This document shows positions 8,848 to 17,897 of a stretch of 64,000 nt of DNA, in pieces. The stretch is from AP-15 sp963795485. GTDB taxonomy: Bacteria > Pseudomonadota > Alphaproteobacteria > ATCC43930 > CGMCC-115725. The position numbers and the translations under genes were made by a program. Within the stretch, counting starts at the first letter, position 1, and each line of letters starts with the position of its first letter. The notes beneath the pieces were generated by a model that was given only the letters and a program-made list of their open reading frames with translations, was not told where the DNA came from and did no database searches. Location: assembly GCA_963795485.1 (NCBI GenBank), contig CAWCIL010000006.1, positions 434,001 to 498,000 of the forward strand, written 5' to 3'.

Positions 8848-9789
8848 ATGCCCGCCCCACCCCGCCCCCTGCGCATCGGCAGCCGCGGCAGCCCGATGGC
8901 GCTGAGCCAGACCGGGCTCGTGCGCGACCGACTGCGCGCCATTCATCCCGACCTCGCCGCCGACGGCGCGGTCGAGATCGTCGCCATCCGCACCACCGGC
9001 GACCGGGTGCAGGACCGGCGGCTGGCCGAGATCGGCGGCAAGGGGCTGTTCGCCAAGGAGATCGACGAGGCGCTCCTCGCCGGCCGGATCGATCTCGCGG
9101 TGCATTCGCTGAAAGACCTCGAGATCTGGCTGCCGGACGGGGTCGAGATCGCCTGCGTCCTGCCGCGCGACGACCCTCGCGACGCATTCCTGTCGCCGGG
9201 CGCCGCGGAACTCGCCGCCCTGCCGCAGGGTGCGGTCGTCGGCACCGCCTCGCTGCGGCGCCAGGCGCAGCTGCTGCGGCTGCGGCCAGATCTCAAGATC
9301 GTGCCGTTCCGCGGCAACGCCAATACGCGTATCCGCAAGCTCGAAGCCGGGGAGGTTGACGCGACCCTCCTGGCATTGTGCGGGCTGGAACGCATTGGCC
9401 TCGCACACCTGGCGACCGAGATCCTGCCGCCCGAGATCATGCTGCCGGCGGTCGGCCAAGGGGCGCTCGCGGTCGAATGCCGCGGCGGGGACGACTGGGT
9501 GCGCCAGCTTCTCTCGCCGCTGCACGACCCGCGAAGTGCTGCCTGCACCGGCGCCGAGCGGGCGATGCTGGCGGTGCTCGACGGCTCGTGCCACACCCCG
9601 ATCGGCGGCTTAGCCCAACTCGATGGCGACCGGCTGACGATCGAGGGGTTGCTATTGACCCCGGACGGGCGCGCCGAGATCCGCGCGCGGCGATCGGGGC
9701 CGATGGCCGACGCCGCTTCCCTCGGCACGGCACTCGGCGAGGAACTGCGCCGCCGCGCCGGTCCCGCCTTCGGACTCGATCCGAGTTAG
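8848..9789 (+). CDS. hemC: Porphobilinogen deaminase (hydroxymethylbilane synthase)
   Basis: Polymerises four porphobilinogen molecules to hydroxymethylbilane in tetrapyrrole (heme) synthesis; cytosolic. The 313-residue protein begins with the family signature LRIGSRGSPMALSQT and continues with TTGDR, GGKGLFAKEID, AVHSLKDL and GTASLRRQAQL. GNANTRIRKL forms part of the substrate site. DGSCHTPIGG carries the cysteine that holds the dipyrromethane cofactor, near residue 252. Length and order are normal. It stands alone here, with no other heme gene next to it. Confidence 0.97.
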   Translation: MPAPPRPLRIGSRGSPMALSQTGLVRDRLRAIHPDLAADGAVEIVAIRTTGDRVQDRRLAEIGGKGLFAKEIDEALLAGRIDLAVHSLKDLEIWLPDGVEIACVLPRDDPRDAFLSPGAAELAALPQGAVVGTASLRRQAQLLRLRPDLKIVPFRGNANTRIRKLEAGEVDATLLALCGLERIGLAHLATEILPPEIMLPAVGQGALAVECRGGDDWVRQLLSPLHDPRSAACTGAERAMLAVLDGSCHTPIGGLAQLDGDRLTIEGLLLTPDGRAEIRARRSGPMADAASLGTALGEELRRRAGPAFGLDPS

Positions 9790-9911
9790 AGATCGGCCCG
9801 AAACGAAATGGGCTGACTTCGTAGGTTATCGTCGGATCAAACCGGCCTGGGAGTTGTCGCGTTTGCGCTCGTCCCTCCCTCCCGGCATCCACCTTTCGTT
9901 GTCGTTTGCCC

Positions 9912-10292
9912 TCATTCGCCCGCGTAATAGTGAGTTTCGTAAAGCAGGCAGCCGCGGATCGACTTGAACGGGCCGTGCACCGCACCCGGCGGGCGGCACG
10001 CATAGGTTCCTGAGGGGAAATTCTCGCCACCCTGTCCCTGCGCATCGTTGCCGACGGTCAGGTCGCCCGCAACCAGGTAGACCTCCTCCCAATAATCATG
10101 GACAAACGGCGCCGTCGTGAACACCCCCGGGGCAAAGCGCAACAGGCGAGTGCGGCTGCCGCGATGCCCTTTCTCATCGAGCGCGCCGGCAAGGATCTTC
10201 TGCTCGATGCCGGGAGGATAGCCGGACGGCGTCTCCCAGCCGGAGCTCATGTCGACGCGGTGAAATTCGAGATGCGGCTTGTCGGGGTGCAT
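9912..10292 (-). CDS. Small single-domain cupin protein
   Basis: A 126-residue protein with a single cupin barrel: FVHDYWEEVYLVAGDL resembles motif 1 (H..E..YLV..G) and CRPPGAVHGPF motif 2 (PP...H). The conserved His and Glu residues could bind a metal. It resembles the ChrR-like and acetylacetone-dioxygenase-like small cupins, but no substrate can be named. I chose the ATG at 10292, which has GAGGAA about 9 bases upstream, over the longer frame from 10352. It is divergent from the alcohol dehydrogenase. Confidence 0.75.
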   Translation of the reverse strand: MHPDKPHLEFHRVDMSSGWETPSGYPPGIEQKILAGALDEKGHRGSRTRLLRFAPGVFTTAPFVHDYWEEVYLVAGDLTVGNDAQGQGGENFPSGTYACRPPGAVHGPFKSIRGCLLYETHYYAGE

Positions 10293-10469
10293 CGGGCGGG
10301 TTCCTCGTCGCGGCGGATGCCCGGCTTTACCGCGGTCGCGCGCGGGCGGCAACCCCGCCCTGTCCGCTCTCCGCGCTGGCGCCTCGCCGGCCGCTCCGCG
10401 GGGTTACCGGGCTGGCCTGAAAGAGCGTAGGCTCCCGTACCGAGACCCCACAACCATGCGGAGGGAGCG

Positions 10470-11517
10470 ATGCGCGGCGTGGTCTTCACGGGCGAGCGGG
10501 AAATCGAGCTGATGGAGTTTCCGGACCCGACGCCAGGGCCGGGCGAGGTCGTCGTCGAGATGAAGGCCTCGGGCATGTGCGGCAGCGACCTGCACCAGTA
10601 CCGCCGGCCCAAATCCGGCGGCGCCAGCGGCGGATTGCCGGTCAACCCCGACCCGGTCATCGGCGGGCACGAGCCCTGCGGCATCGTCGCCGCGGTCGGC
10701 CCGGGCGTCGACGCCAAGCAGGCGAGGGTGGGCCAGCGCGTCATGGTGCACCACTACAAGGGCTGCACCGTGTGCAACCATTGCCGCTCGGGCTGGTCGC
10801 AATTGTGCCAGGAGGAGCCGGTCCTGGTGTACGGCAACAATGCCCATGGCGGGCACGCGCGCTGGCTCAAGGTGCCGGCCTTCACCCTGGTGCCGCTGCA
10901 CGACGAATTGTCGTTTGCCGCCGGGGCGGCGATCGCCTGCGGCACCGGCACTGCCTATGGCGCGTTGCGCCGGCTGAACCTCTCGGGCAACGACACGATC
11001 GCGCTGTTCGGCCAGGGGCCGGTCGGCTTGTCGGCGACCCAGCTTGCCGCGGCGATGGGCGCGCGCGTCATCGCCCTCGACGTCAGCCCCGAGCGGCTCG
11101 AACGCGCCAAGGAATTCGGCGCCTGGGAAACGGTCAATCCGCGCTCGAACGATCCGGTGGGCGCCATCAAGGACCTGACCCATGGCGGCGCCGACTGCAC
11201 CCTCGACACCTCGAGCCAGCCCGAGGGCCGCATCGCCGCAGTGCGCAGCGCCAAGGTCTGGGGGACCGTCGCCTTTGTCGGCGAGCGCAACAACGTGACC
11301 ATCGACGTCAGCCCCGACATGCTCAGGAAGCAGCTGACGATCATCGGCTCGTGGACCTTCTCGTGGCAGGGCCAGGCCGATTGCGCGAAGTTCTGCGTCG
11401 AGCGCAAGGTCGAGGTCGAACCGGCTCTTCACCCACCAGTGGAAGCTCGACCAGGCCGACGAGGCCTACCGCCTGTTCGACACCCAGACCACCGGCAAGG
11501 GCGTCTTTCTGATGTAA
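10470..11517 (+). pseudogene. Zinc-dependent alcohol dehydrogenase (MDR superfamily), frameshifted near its end
   Basis: A medium-chain NAD(P)-dependent dehydrogenase. Catalytic zinc ligands lie in GMCGSDLHQY and GGHEPCG. The structural zinc loop CTVCNHCRSGWSQLC has the four-cysteine spacing CxxCxxCx7C. The dinucleotide motif is FGQGPVG. The start at 10470 has GGAGGGAG just upstream. Near 11419 an extra A shifts the last 32 codons. Removing it gives VDRLFTHQWKLDQADEAY and a natural end KGVFLM at 11517. The restored length, about 348 residues, is normal. The substrate is unknown; threonine or polyol dehydrogenases are the closest in look. With a single near-terminal indel, sequencing error is quite possible. 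Confidence 0.85.
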
Positions 11518-11550
11518 AGAAAATCGGCGCCTCCGGCATGCCCACCCTCC

Positions 11551-11598
11551 CGCCAACGCGGGTCTCCTCCCCTTCCAGCAGGCGGGGGAGAGTTGGCG
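11551..11598. terminator. Extended stem-loop between convergent genes
   Basis: CGCCAAC (11551-11557) pairs with GTTGGCG (11592-11598), and inside them CTCCCC (11567-11572) pairs with GGGGAG (11585-11590). It sits between the ends of the alcohol dehydrogenase (plus) and the VOC gene (minus). It may end both transcripts or be a dispersed palindrome. There is no clear T-run. Confidence 0.45.
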
Positions 11599-11639
11599 TG
11601 GAGGCTCCTCGGCCCGAGACAATGAATATTGGATTTGGC

Positions 11640-12032
11640 TCACGAGCGGAGCACGTAGCCTTTGGGCGCCTCCTGCATCACGGCCAACGTATGGCCGTCA
11701 GGATCGTCGAAGAACGCCATCCACAGATCGTGGTCGTCCATCTCCGCGATCCGATGAGGCCGATGCGTGATGGTGACGCCGCGCCTCTCGAGCTCTGCCA
11801 CGGCCAAGGCGATGTCCGCGCAACGAAAGTAAATGCATCCCCTGCGGATGGAACTCGGCAGGGTCTTTATCTTCTCGAGCAGGAGCCGAACTCCGGCGCA
11901 GTCGAAGAACAACAAATCCCCGAACCGGTACAGCTTGCGCAGGCCGATCACCTTCTCGTAGAAGGCTTCCGCGCGCTCGGTATCGATCACCGGCAAGGCG
12001 ATTTGGCCGATCTGATTGAGGTTGAGGCGCAT
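11640..12032 (-). CDS. VOC-superfamily (glyoxalase/bleomycin-resistance fold) protein
   Basis: A 130-residue single-domain protein of the vicinal oxygen chelate fold. It opens with QIALPVIDTERAEAFYEKVIGL, the standard first beta-alpha unit, and ends with LWMAFFDDPDGHTLAVMQE, the standard last strand with a metal-ligand Glu. Members include glyoxalase I, methylmalonyl-CoA epimerase and antibiotic-binding proteins. No specific role can be assigned. I preferred the ATG at 12032, preceded by GAGAG, over an upstream start at 12122. Confidence 0.85.
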   Translation of the reverse strand: MRLNLNQIGQIALPVIDTERAEAFYEKVIGLRKLYRFGDLLFFDCAGVRLLLEKIKTLPSSIRRGCIYFRCADIALAVAELERRGVTITHRPHRIAEMDDHDLWMAFFDDPDGHTLAVMQEAPKGYVLRS

Positions 12033-12166
12033 TGTTCTCTCGCGGCATGATCGGAGACTGGCCAGCCTACCAAAGGCCGGGTGTCGGGCGAAAGTCGCGT
12101 GAGTGGCGCCCCGGCCGGCCATCGACTACGATCGCCGAGTGTCGTGCTTGGAGGGAGGAGTTCGCG

Positions 12167-12739
12167 ATGCCCGCCGATCCCAACCGCGTGATCCTGACCG
12201 GCGAAAACCCGTTTATTCGCTTGAGCGCCAGCGATGGCGGCCCACAGACGACCAATGCCAGCTTCTGGCGCATCATCACCTGTCCGGCGGGACCGGGACA
12301 CGTCCTCTATCTGAAGAGCGAGCTGACCGAAAACCGCTGGCGCATCTGGTCCGACAACATCGCGATGGCGCGCTGGCTGCAGGCGACCGTCCAGGGGATG
12401 CTGAACCCGGAGACGGCGGACGCGGCGATCCCGGTCACCGATGCCGAGTTCGTCAAATCGGGCGACCCGCGCTATTTCTGGACCGAGCGGGTGGTGTCGA
12501 GCGACGAGGAGGTGGTGCTGACCTGGTACGAGATCGGCGATCCGATGCTGATCCACACCCAGCCCAACGAGGGAGGGCGGCGCTTCGGGGTGTGTAGTCT
12601 GCTGATCCCGGCGCTCGGCGTCCGACTGACCGTCGACGGCAGCGAGGCCGCGGGCCGGCCGTGGCCGGTGCAGCGCGAGGGGCGGCCGTTCAGCACCTGC
12701 GCGCTGGCCTTCTCCGAGAGCTGGACCGAATCCCGATAA
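12167..12739 (+). CDS. Conserved-looking protein of unknown function, linked to MmgE/PrpD
   Basis: A 190-residue soluble protein starting at 12167 behind a very strong ribosome site (GGAGGGAGGAG). I recognise no family. It is rich in Trp and aromatic residues (RIITCPAGPG, RIWSDNIAMARWLQ, DPRYFWTERVV), has no membrane segment and no signal peptide, and ends with a beta-rich part. Its stop is 10 bases before the MmgE/PrpD gene, so the two are almost surely one operon and may act on the same substrate. That link is inferred from spacing only. Confidence 0.65.
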   Translation: MPADPNRVILTGENPFIRLSASDGGPQTTNASFWRIITCPAGPGHVLYLKSELTENRWRIWSDNIAMARWLQATVQGMLNPETADAAIPVTDAEFVKSGDPRYFWTERVVSSDEEVVLTWYEIGDPMLIHTQPNEGGRRFGVCSLLIPALGVRLTVDGSEAAGRPWPVQREGRPFSTCALAFSESWTESR

Positions 12740-12749
12740 GGAACGGCCG

Positions 12750-14215
12750 ATGACCGTCGCCCGCGACCTCGCCGAGTTTCTGACCAGGACCTCCGCCGCC
12801 GACCTGCCGGAGCAGGCGATCGACCACGCGGCGATGCTGATCGCCAGCACGATCGCCAGCGCCGCCTTCGGCTCCGGCCTTGAATCGGCGGCGATCATCC
12901 GGGCCTTGGCCCGCGAGCGCGGCGGCCGGCCTGACTCCGCGGTGTGGTTCGAGGCCGGGGCCAAATTGCCGATGGCCGATGCGGCCCAGGCGAACGCGGT
13001 GATGAGCGACGCCGCGGCTTGCGACGACAGCGATCTGCGCAACATCGTCCATTGCGGCACGCCGTTGACCGCGGCGACGCTGGCGATCGCCGAGCGCACC
13101 GGAGCCGGGGGCGAAGAGGTGCTGACCGCGATCGTGCTCGGCTACGAGGCGGCCGGCCGGATCGGCGAGGCGATCACCCCGGGCTTCCGAAGAAGCGGCT
13201 TTCACGGCTGCCTGGTGGCGATTTTCGCCGCGGCGGTAGCCGCAGCTCGCTGCTGCGGCTCGACGCGGCGCGGACCGCGCAGGCGATCGCGTTGTCGGCG
13301 ACCTCCATCGGCGGCCTCGCTGCGGCGGCCAACACCAGCGTGGCGCGCGAATACCATGCCGGGCTGGCGGCGCTGCTGGGGGTCAACGCGGTGCTTGCGG
13401 CCGAGCGCGGGTTTCAGGCGGAAGAGAGCATTCTCGAAGCTCCCCACGGGTTTTTCGCGGTCTATGGCGAGGTCGGCGGCGCCGCTGCCGGGGCGCAGGT
13501 CACGCGCGACCTCGGACAATCCTGGGACATCGTCACCGACATGGCGGTCAAGCTGGTTCCCGGCGGCCATCCGCACCACGCGCTGGCCGAGGCCGCCGCC
13601 AACGCCGCCAGAGACGGGCGGATCGCCGCCGACGAGATCGACAGCATCACCCTCTCGCGCCCCGGCGTCACGGCGCTCGCCGGGCCACTGCACCCGGCCG
13701 ACCTGATCGACATGGCGCACAGCCCGGCCTATTTCCTCGCCGCCGGCGCGGCCGACCGCGAATTCTCCTGGGCGCACGCGACCGCGGCCAAGATCGCCGA
13801 CCCGGTCATCCATCGGCTGATCGACAAGGTCCGGGTGGGCCCGCCGCCGCGCGACGACATCGCCCGCTACCGGCAGGGCGCCACCGTGACCATCCGCACG
13901 ACCGACGGCCGCACCGGCACGAGCACCGTCTTCGTGCCGAAGGGGGCGGGAATGCTCGGCATCGCCTGGGCCGATATCGACGCCAAATGCCGCGCCCTGC
14001 TGCCACATGCGCAGCTCTCCGGCGAGCGGATCGAAGAAATCCTGGCGCTGATCCACGATTTCCGCGCGGCGCCGCGGGCGGCCGCCCTGACCGATCTGCT
14101 GTGCTCGCGGACGATTGACCCGGATCCCGGATGCGCGGTCGAGACCGGCGAACAGCCGAACCCGTCGGACAATCGGGCCGCTCAGTGTCATGAATTTGCC
14201 CATATCTGGCGATAG
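12750..14215 (+). pseudogene. MmgE/PrpD-family protein, frameshifted
   Basis: A member of the 2-methylcitrate dehydratase (MmgE/PrpD) family. The N-terminal all-helical domain is clear: AFGSGLESAAII, ANAVMSDAAACDDSD and HCGTPLTAATLAIAER. Past HGCLVAIFAAAVAAA the frame shifts near 13240-13250 and continues with LLRLDAARTAQAIALSATS. The C-terminal domain follows with MAVKLVPGGHPHHALAEA, which matches the K-x-x-P-x-G-H segment of the family, to the stop at 14215. The restored length, about 487 residues, is normal. Members act on methylcitrate, cis-aconitate-like or unknown substrates. One indel separates two complete halves, so either sequencing error or recent loss is possible. Confidence 0.85.
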
Positions 14216-14287
14216 TCGAACGGGCTTCACAGCGTTCCGGTCCTGCGCCGTTGGACAACCTCAAATTCCTTTCGGTCGATCCGCTCG

Positions 14288-14722
14288 ATGCCGCGTGCGA
14301 CGCGCCGGCGTCGGCAGCAGGGTTTCACGCTGCTCGAGCTGCTCGTCGTGCTCGCCATCCTCGGCCTGCTGATCGGCCTGGTGGCACCCGCGGCGCTGCG
14401 CCAGCTCGGCTCCGCCAAGGAAAAAATCGCCCACCAGTCGATCGAGCGCATGGCCAGCGTGCTCGATATCTACAAGCTCAACGTCGGCAGCTACCCGACG
14501 AGCGATCAGGGCCTCGAGGCGCTGCTGGTGCGCCCCGAGGGAGTGGAGAATTGGAGCGGGCCGTATCTCAAAGGGGAAAAGGTGCCGGACGATCCGTGGG
14601 GTCATCCGTTCCTCTACCGCATGCCGAGCGATCGGCCGGGGCACGATTATGATCTCTACTCGCTGGGCCCGACCGGAAAGCCCGGCGGCACCGGCTCGGA
14701 TGCGGAAATCGCCAACAACTGA
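14288..14722 (+). CDS. gspG: Type II secretion major pseudopilin GspG
   Basis: Forms the shaft of the T2SS pseudopilus in the periplasm. The 144-residue precursor has a 12-residue basic leader, cleavage after Gly before FTLLELL (Phe+1, Glu+5), one hydrophobic helix, and the GspG C-terminal signature with YPTSDQGLEALL, the loop DDPWGHPFLY and YDLYSLGPTG. It lies on the plus strand, converging on gspK with 38 bases between the stops, whereas all other structural gsp genes here are on the minus strand. It therefore has its own promoter, which fits a subunit needed in large amounts. Confidence 0.95.
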   Translation: MPRATRRRRQQGFTLLELLVVLAILGLLIGLVAPAALRQLGSAKEKIAHQSIERMASVLDIYKLNVGSYPTSDQGLEALLVRPEGVENWSGPYLKGEKVPDDPWGHPFLYRMPSDRPGHDYDLYSLGPTGKPGGTGSDAEIANN

Positions 14723-14760
14723 ACGGCGTCCGGCCGGAACGCTCGCGCGGGTCTGCCGGA

Positions 14761-15609
14761 TCAGTCGACCCTGTTGCCCCAGGCCAGCACCACGTAGCCT
14801 TGCGGCAGGGTCGATCCCACCCGCACAATGGCGGTGCGGGTGATCCGGGCGTTTCCCGGTCCGAGCGCCGCGGCGACGATCCGCACGGTCAGCACGTCCT
14901 CGGGCGCAGGGTTCGCCGGAAGATCGGTCTGGGAGGCCGTCGCGAGCTGGGCGAGAGCCGCGGCGACCACCGGGTCGGCGCCGCCCGGATCAGGCTCGGC
15001 CGCTCCGTAGAGCGTCAGATGTGGCCGCAGCTTGGCGAACAGCGCCGGGGTCATGCCCAGAACGCGGCCGAGTTCGTCCAGGCTCTCGGCCGGCGCCCCA
15101 GGCGGTCCGTAATCGAGCCCGCCCGCGCTGTACTGCGCCAGCAACGCCGTCTGCGGCTGCGGCGTTTCGCTCGTCCCGACCCAATCGGCGATGGCCGCCG
15201 CGAGACGATGCGCGGTTTCGGGGTCGCTGCCCACAGCGCGCAACAGCGCCTCGACCAGGGCCGGCGACGCCAGGTTCGGATTGACCCGCGCCGCCTCGTC
15301 TTCGAGGCGCACGACAACGCGGCTGTGGCCGATGGTCAGCGCATGGGCGGTCCCGTCGAGCGGCCAGCGTTGATCGGGCTGCGGGTTCGACAGGTTGAAG
15401 ATGGCGTCGGCAATGGCCCCGTCGGCGGCGGCCCCGGTCACCGCGTTGTCGACGAGGTTGTCGGCGATGCGGATCTCGGTTCTCCCGCTCGCGGTCAGAT
15501 GGAGCACGAGAAAGCCGATCAGCACCAACGTCCACAGCACGATCAGCAGCGCAAAGCCGCCGCTGCGGCGCACAGAACTGCGCGGCGCCGGCCGCCGCAT
15601 CGCACTCAC
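14761..15609 (-). CDS. gspK: Type II secretion minor pseudopilin GspK
   Basis: The large tip pseudopilin that caps the pseudopilus with GspI and GspJ. The 282-residue precursor has a prepilin-type leader and helix (RRSGGFALLIVLWTLVLIGF). It lacks Glu at +5, as is usual for GspK but not for other pseudopilins. The long helical insertion typical of GspK follows, with RVNPNLASPALVEALL and AAAIADWVGTSE. The start shown is a GTG whose bases overlap the gspD stop as GTGA, suggesting translational coupling; an ATG nine bases downstream (15600) is the alternative. Confidence 0.93.
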   Translation of the reverse strand: MSAMRRPAPRSSVRRSGGFALLIVLWTLVLIGFLVLHLTASGRTEIRIADNLVDNAVTGAAADGAIADAIFNLSNPQPDQRWPLDGTAHALTIGHSRVVVRLEDEAARVNPNLASPALVEALLRAVGSDPETAHRLAAAIADWVGTSETPQPQTALLAQYSAGGLDYGPPGAPAESLDELGRVLGMTPALFAKLRPHLTLYGAAEPDPGGADPVVAAALAQLATASQTDLPANPAPEDVLTVRIVAAALGPGNARITRTAIVRVGSTLPQGYVVLAWGNRVD

Positions 15610-17897
15610 AGGCCGTTGGGGTTGGCCGAGCCCGAAGCGCCCTGCCGCTCCACCTGTTGCGGAACCAGCCCCGCGTTGATCAGCTGGCTGCGCAGGTCTT
15701 CGGTCAGCGCCCGCGCGTCGCGCTGGTCGTGCACGACATGCGGGGTGATCAGCACCAACAGCTCGGTGCGCATCCGCGAATTGGCCTGGGTCGAAAACAG
15801 CGTGCTGAGGATCGGGATGTCCTTGAGAAAGGGAAGCCCGGCGTTCTGCTGCGAGACGTTGTCGCGGATCAGCCCGGCGAGACCGACGGTCTGGCCGTCC
15901 TGGACCGCGACCCGAGTCCGGAACACCTGGTCGTCAAAGGTTGGCGAGCCGGTTACCGTGTTGGTCGCCGCCTGGGCAACGTCGCTGACCTCCTGGGCGA
16001 TGTCGAGGGTAACCAGACCGCCGGTGTTGACCCGCGGCGTCACCTGCATGATGACCCCGGTCGCATAGTAGTCGACGCTGTTGACGATCGGGGCGCCCGA
16101 GGTCAGCGTGCTCTGCTGCGTCTGGGTCAGAACCGGCACCTGCTGGCCGACCTGTAGGCGTGCCGGCTGGTTGTCGAGGACCATGACCTCGGGCGCCGAC
16201 AGCACCTTGACCTTGGTCACGTCGGCCAGCGCGGCAAGCGCGAAATTCGGCGATTTGCTCAAGATGAAGTACGGCGACGGTGACGGGAAGGCCAGACTCG
16301 TCAGCGACGGGAAGCCGCTCGGCGACGGCGTCCCCAAGGTGTTCGCGATGTGGTCGGCCTTGAAATAGAACTGCGTGCCGTATTGCAGCTGATTGTTGAG
16401 GTCGACCTCGGCGATGGTGGCGTCGATCAACACCTGGAGCGGGACGATGTCGATCTTGCGCAGCATTCCTTCGATCACCGAGTATTCGTCGGGTGTCGCA
16501 TAGATCAACAGAGCGTTGTTGGTCTGGTTGGCCAGAATGCGGATCCGGTTCTCGGCGCCCGCGGCTTGGCCCCCGGTCTCGGCCGACAGCGGCTCGGTCG
16601 CCGGGGTGCCCGCCGCCGCGGTGGTTGTCGCCGCCGGTATGCCCGAGCCGAGCCCGCCCGGGGTTCCGCCGGCGCCGGTCTGGCCGGTTGCGCCGGCGCC
16701 GCCGCTCAGACCGGTTGTCCCGCCGGCGCCCCCGAAAGCCGTCGAGCCGCCGGCGGCGCCGCCGGCTCCGCCCGCGGTGTTGCCGAAACCTACGGTCTGC
16801 TGCCCGGCACCGGGAGCGGTGCTGCCGGGTGCGGCGGGAGTGGGGGAAACGTGGCCCGGGGTAAACGCGCGCTGCAGCAGGTTTTCGAGGTCGGTGCTCT
16901 GGCCGTTCTGCACGTAATAGACGTGCCAGGTCCGCGCGGTCGCGTCTTGGACCCGCGCCGCCAGCTTGAAAAAGCGGTCGGCGGCGTCGAGATAGCGCGG
17001 CTGCGAGGAGACCACGAGAACCGCGTTGACCCGCTCCATCGGCAGCACCTGGACAATGCCGCCGAGCGGGCCCTCGGTCTGGGCCTGCAGGACTTTTTCG
17101 AGCTCGCCCGCGATCTTGGCCGGATCGCCGTCGCCGACCGGGAACAGGGCGTAGGACCGCCCCGAGAGAATATCGATGTCGAAGGCTCGGATCAGCGCGA
17201 CTACGGTCTGGCGCACGGCGGCGTCGCCGGTCACCAGGATCGCATTGCGCGCCGGGTCGGCGGCAATCTTGCCGCCCTCGCCGACGTAAGGCTCCAGGAT
17301 CTTGGCGAGGTCCTTGGCCGAGGTGTAGCGCAGCGGGACGACCTGAGCGCCGGCACCGACCGAGCCGGCGCCCGAGGCCTGGTTGCTGACCGCGCCGACC
17401 GCGATCGGCACGATGGCATAGAGCCCGCCGCGCTGAACCAGCGTCGCGCCATTCTGGTTGAGCAGGGTTTCGAGCGCCGGCAGCAGGGCCGAACGCGGCA
17501 GCGGCGTTGCAGTCTCGATCGATCCGGTGCCGTGGACCGCCGGGTCGATGGTGAAATCGAGCTTCAGCGTCGTGCCGAGAATGGTGCGGGCGATCTCGCG
17601 AATGTCGGTGTCGACGAAATTGAGGGTGACGTCGCCACTCTCCCCGGCGACGACGCCGGGCGGGGGCGATCCGGCCGAGCCGGCGGCCATTCGGCTCGGG
17701 GCCCGGCGGTCCTCGAAGGCGCGCTCATGGGTTTGCTGTCCCGGAATGGACCCGCTCACCCGCGGCGCTGCCGGCTGCAGCGCGGCCGGCTGCTCGAGCG
17801 GGGTCAGGCTGGGGGTCGGCGGCACCTGGCACGAAGCGAGCAGGATCAGCCCCACGGCCATCGCCGGCAGGGCGGCCGATCGTCGCCGGCGGTTCAC
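15606..17897 (-). CDS. gspD: Type II secretion secretin GspD, predicted lipoprotein
   Basis: The outer-membrane gate of the T2SS. Starting at the GTG at 17897, which overlaps the previous stop as GTGA, it has 763 residues. The leader ends in LILLASC, a lipobox that would lipidate Cys23, so the secretin may reach the outer membrane without a pilotin. Then come N0 (FVDTDIREIARTIL), N1 and N2 repeats, and the secretin barrel ending with GLPFLKDIPILSTLF and ELLVLITPHVV. A Gly/Ala/Thr-rich low-complexity insertion of about 90 residues (about 16,580-16,850) interrupts the periplasmic part between two N-type repeats. The frame is open further upstream to 18149, but that part overlaps the preceding gene and has no secretin features. 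Confidence 0.95.
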   Translation of the reverse strand: MNRRRRSAALPAMAVGLILLASCQVPPTPSLTPLEQPAALQPAAPRVSGSIPGQQTHERAFEDRRAPSRMAAGSAGSPPPGVVAGESGDVTLNFVDTDIREIARTILGTTLKLDFTIDPAVHGTGSIETATPLPRSALLPALETLLNQNGATLVQRGGLYAIVPIAVGAVSNQASGAGSVGAGAQVVPLRYTSAKDLAKILEPYVGEGGKIAADPARNAILVTGDAAVRQTVVALIRAFDIDILSGRSYALFPVGDGDPAKIAGELEKVLQAQTEGPLGGIVQVLPMERVNAVLVVSSQPRYLDAADRFFKLAARVQDATARTWHVYYVQNGQSTDLENLLQRAFTPGHVSPTPAAPGSTAPGAGQQTVGFGNTAGGAGGAAGGSTAFGGAGGTTGLSGGAGATGQTGAGGTPGGLGSGIPAATTTAAAGTPATEPLSAETGGQAAGAENRIRILANQTNNALLIYATPDEYSVIEGMLRKIDIVPLQVLIDATIAEVDLNNQLQYGTQFYFKADHIANTLGTPSPSGFPSLTSLAFPSPSPYFILSKSPNFALAALADVTKVKVLSAPEVMVLDNQPARLQVGQQVPVLTQTQQSTLTSGAPIVNSVDYYATGVIMQVTPRVNTGGLVTLDIAQEVSDVAQAATNTVTGSPTFDDQVFRTRVAVQDGQTVGLAGLIRDNVSQQNAGLPFLKDIPILSTLFSTQANSRMRTELLVLITPHVVHDQRDARALTEDLRSQLINAGLVPQQVERQGASGSANPNGL

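Noticed and set aside
16580..16850. Possible tandem repeat or CRISPR-like array
   Set aside because: The repetition comes from Gly/Ala codons of the low-complexity insertion in GspD; there are no regular units or spacers.
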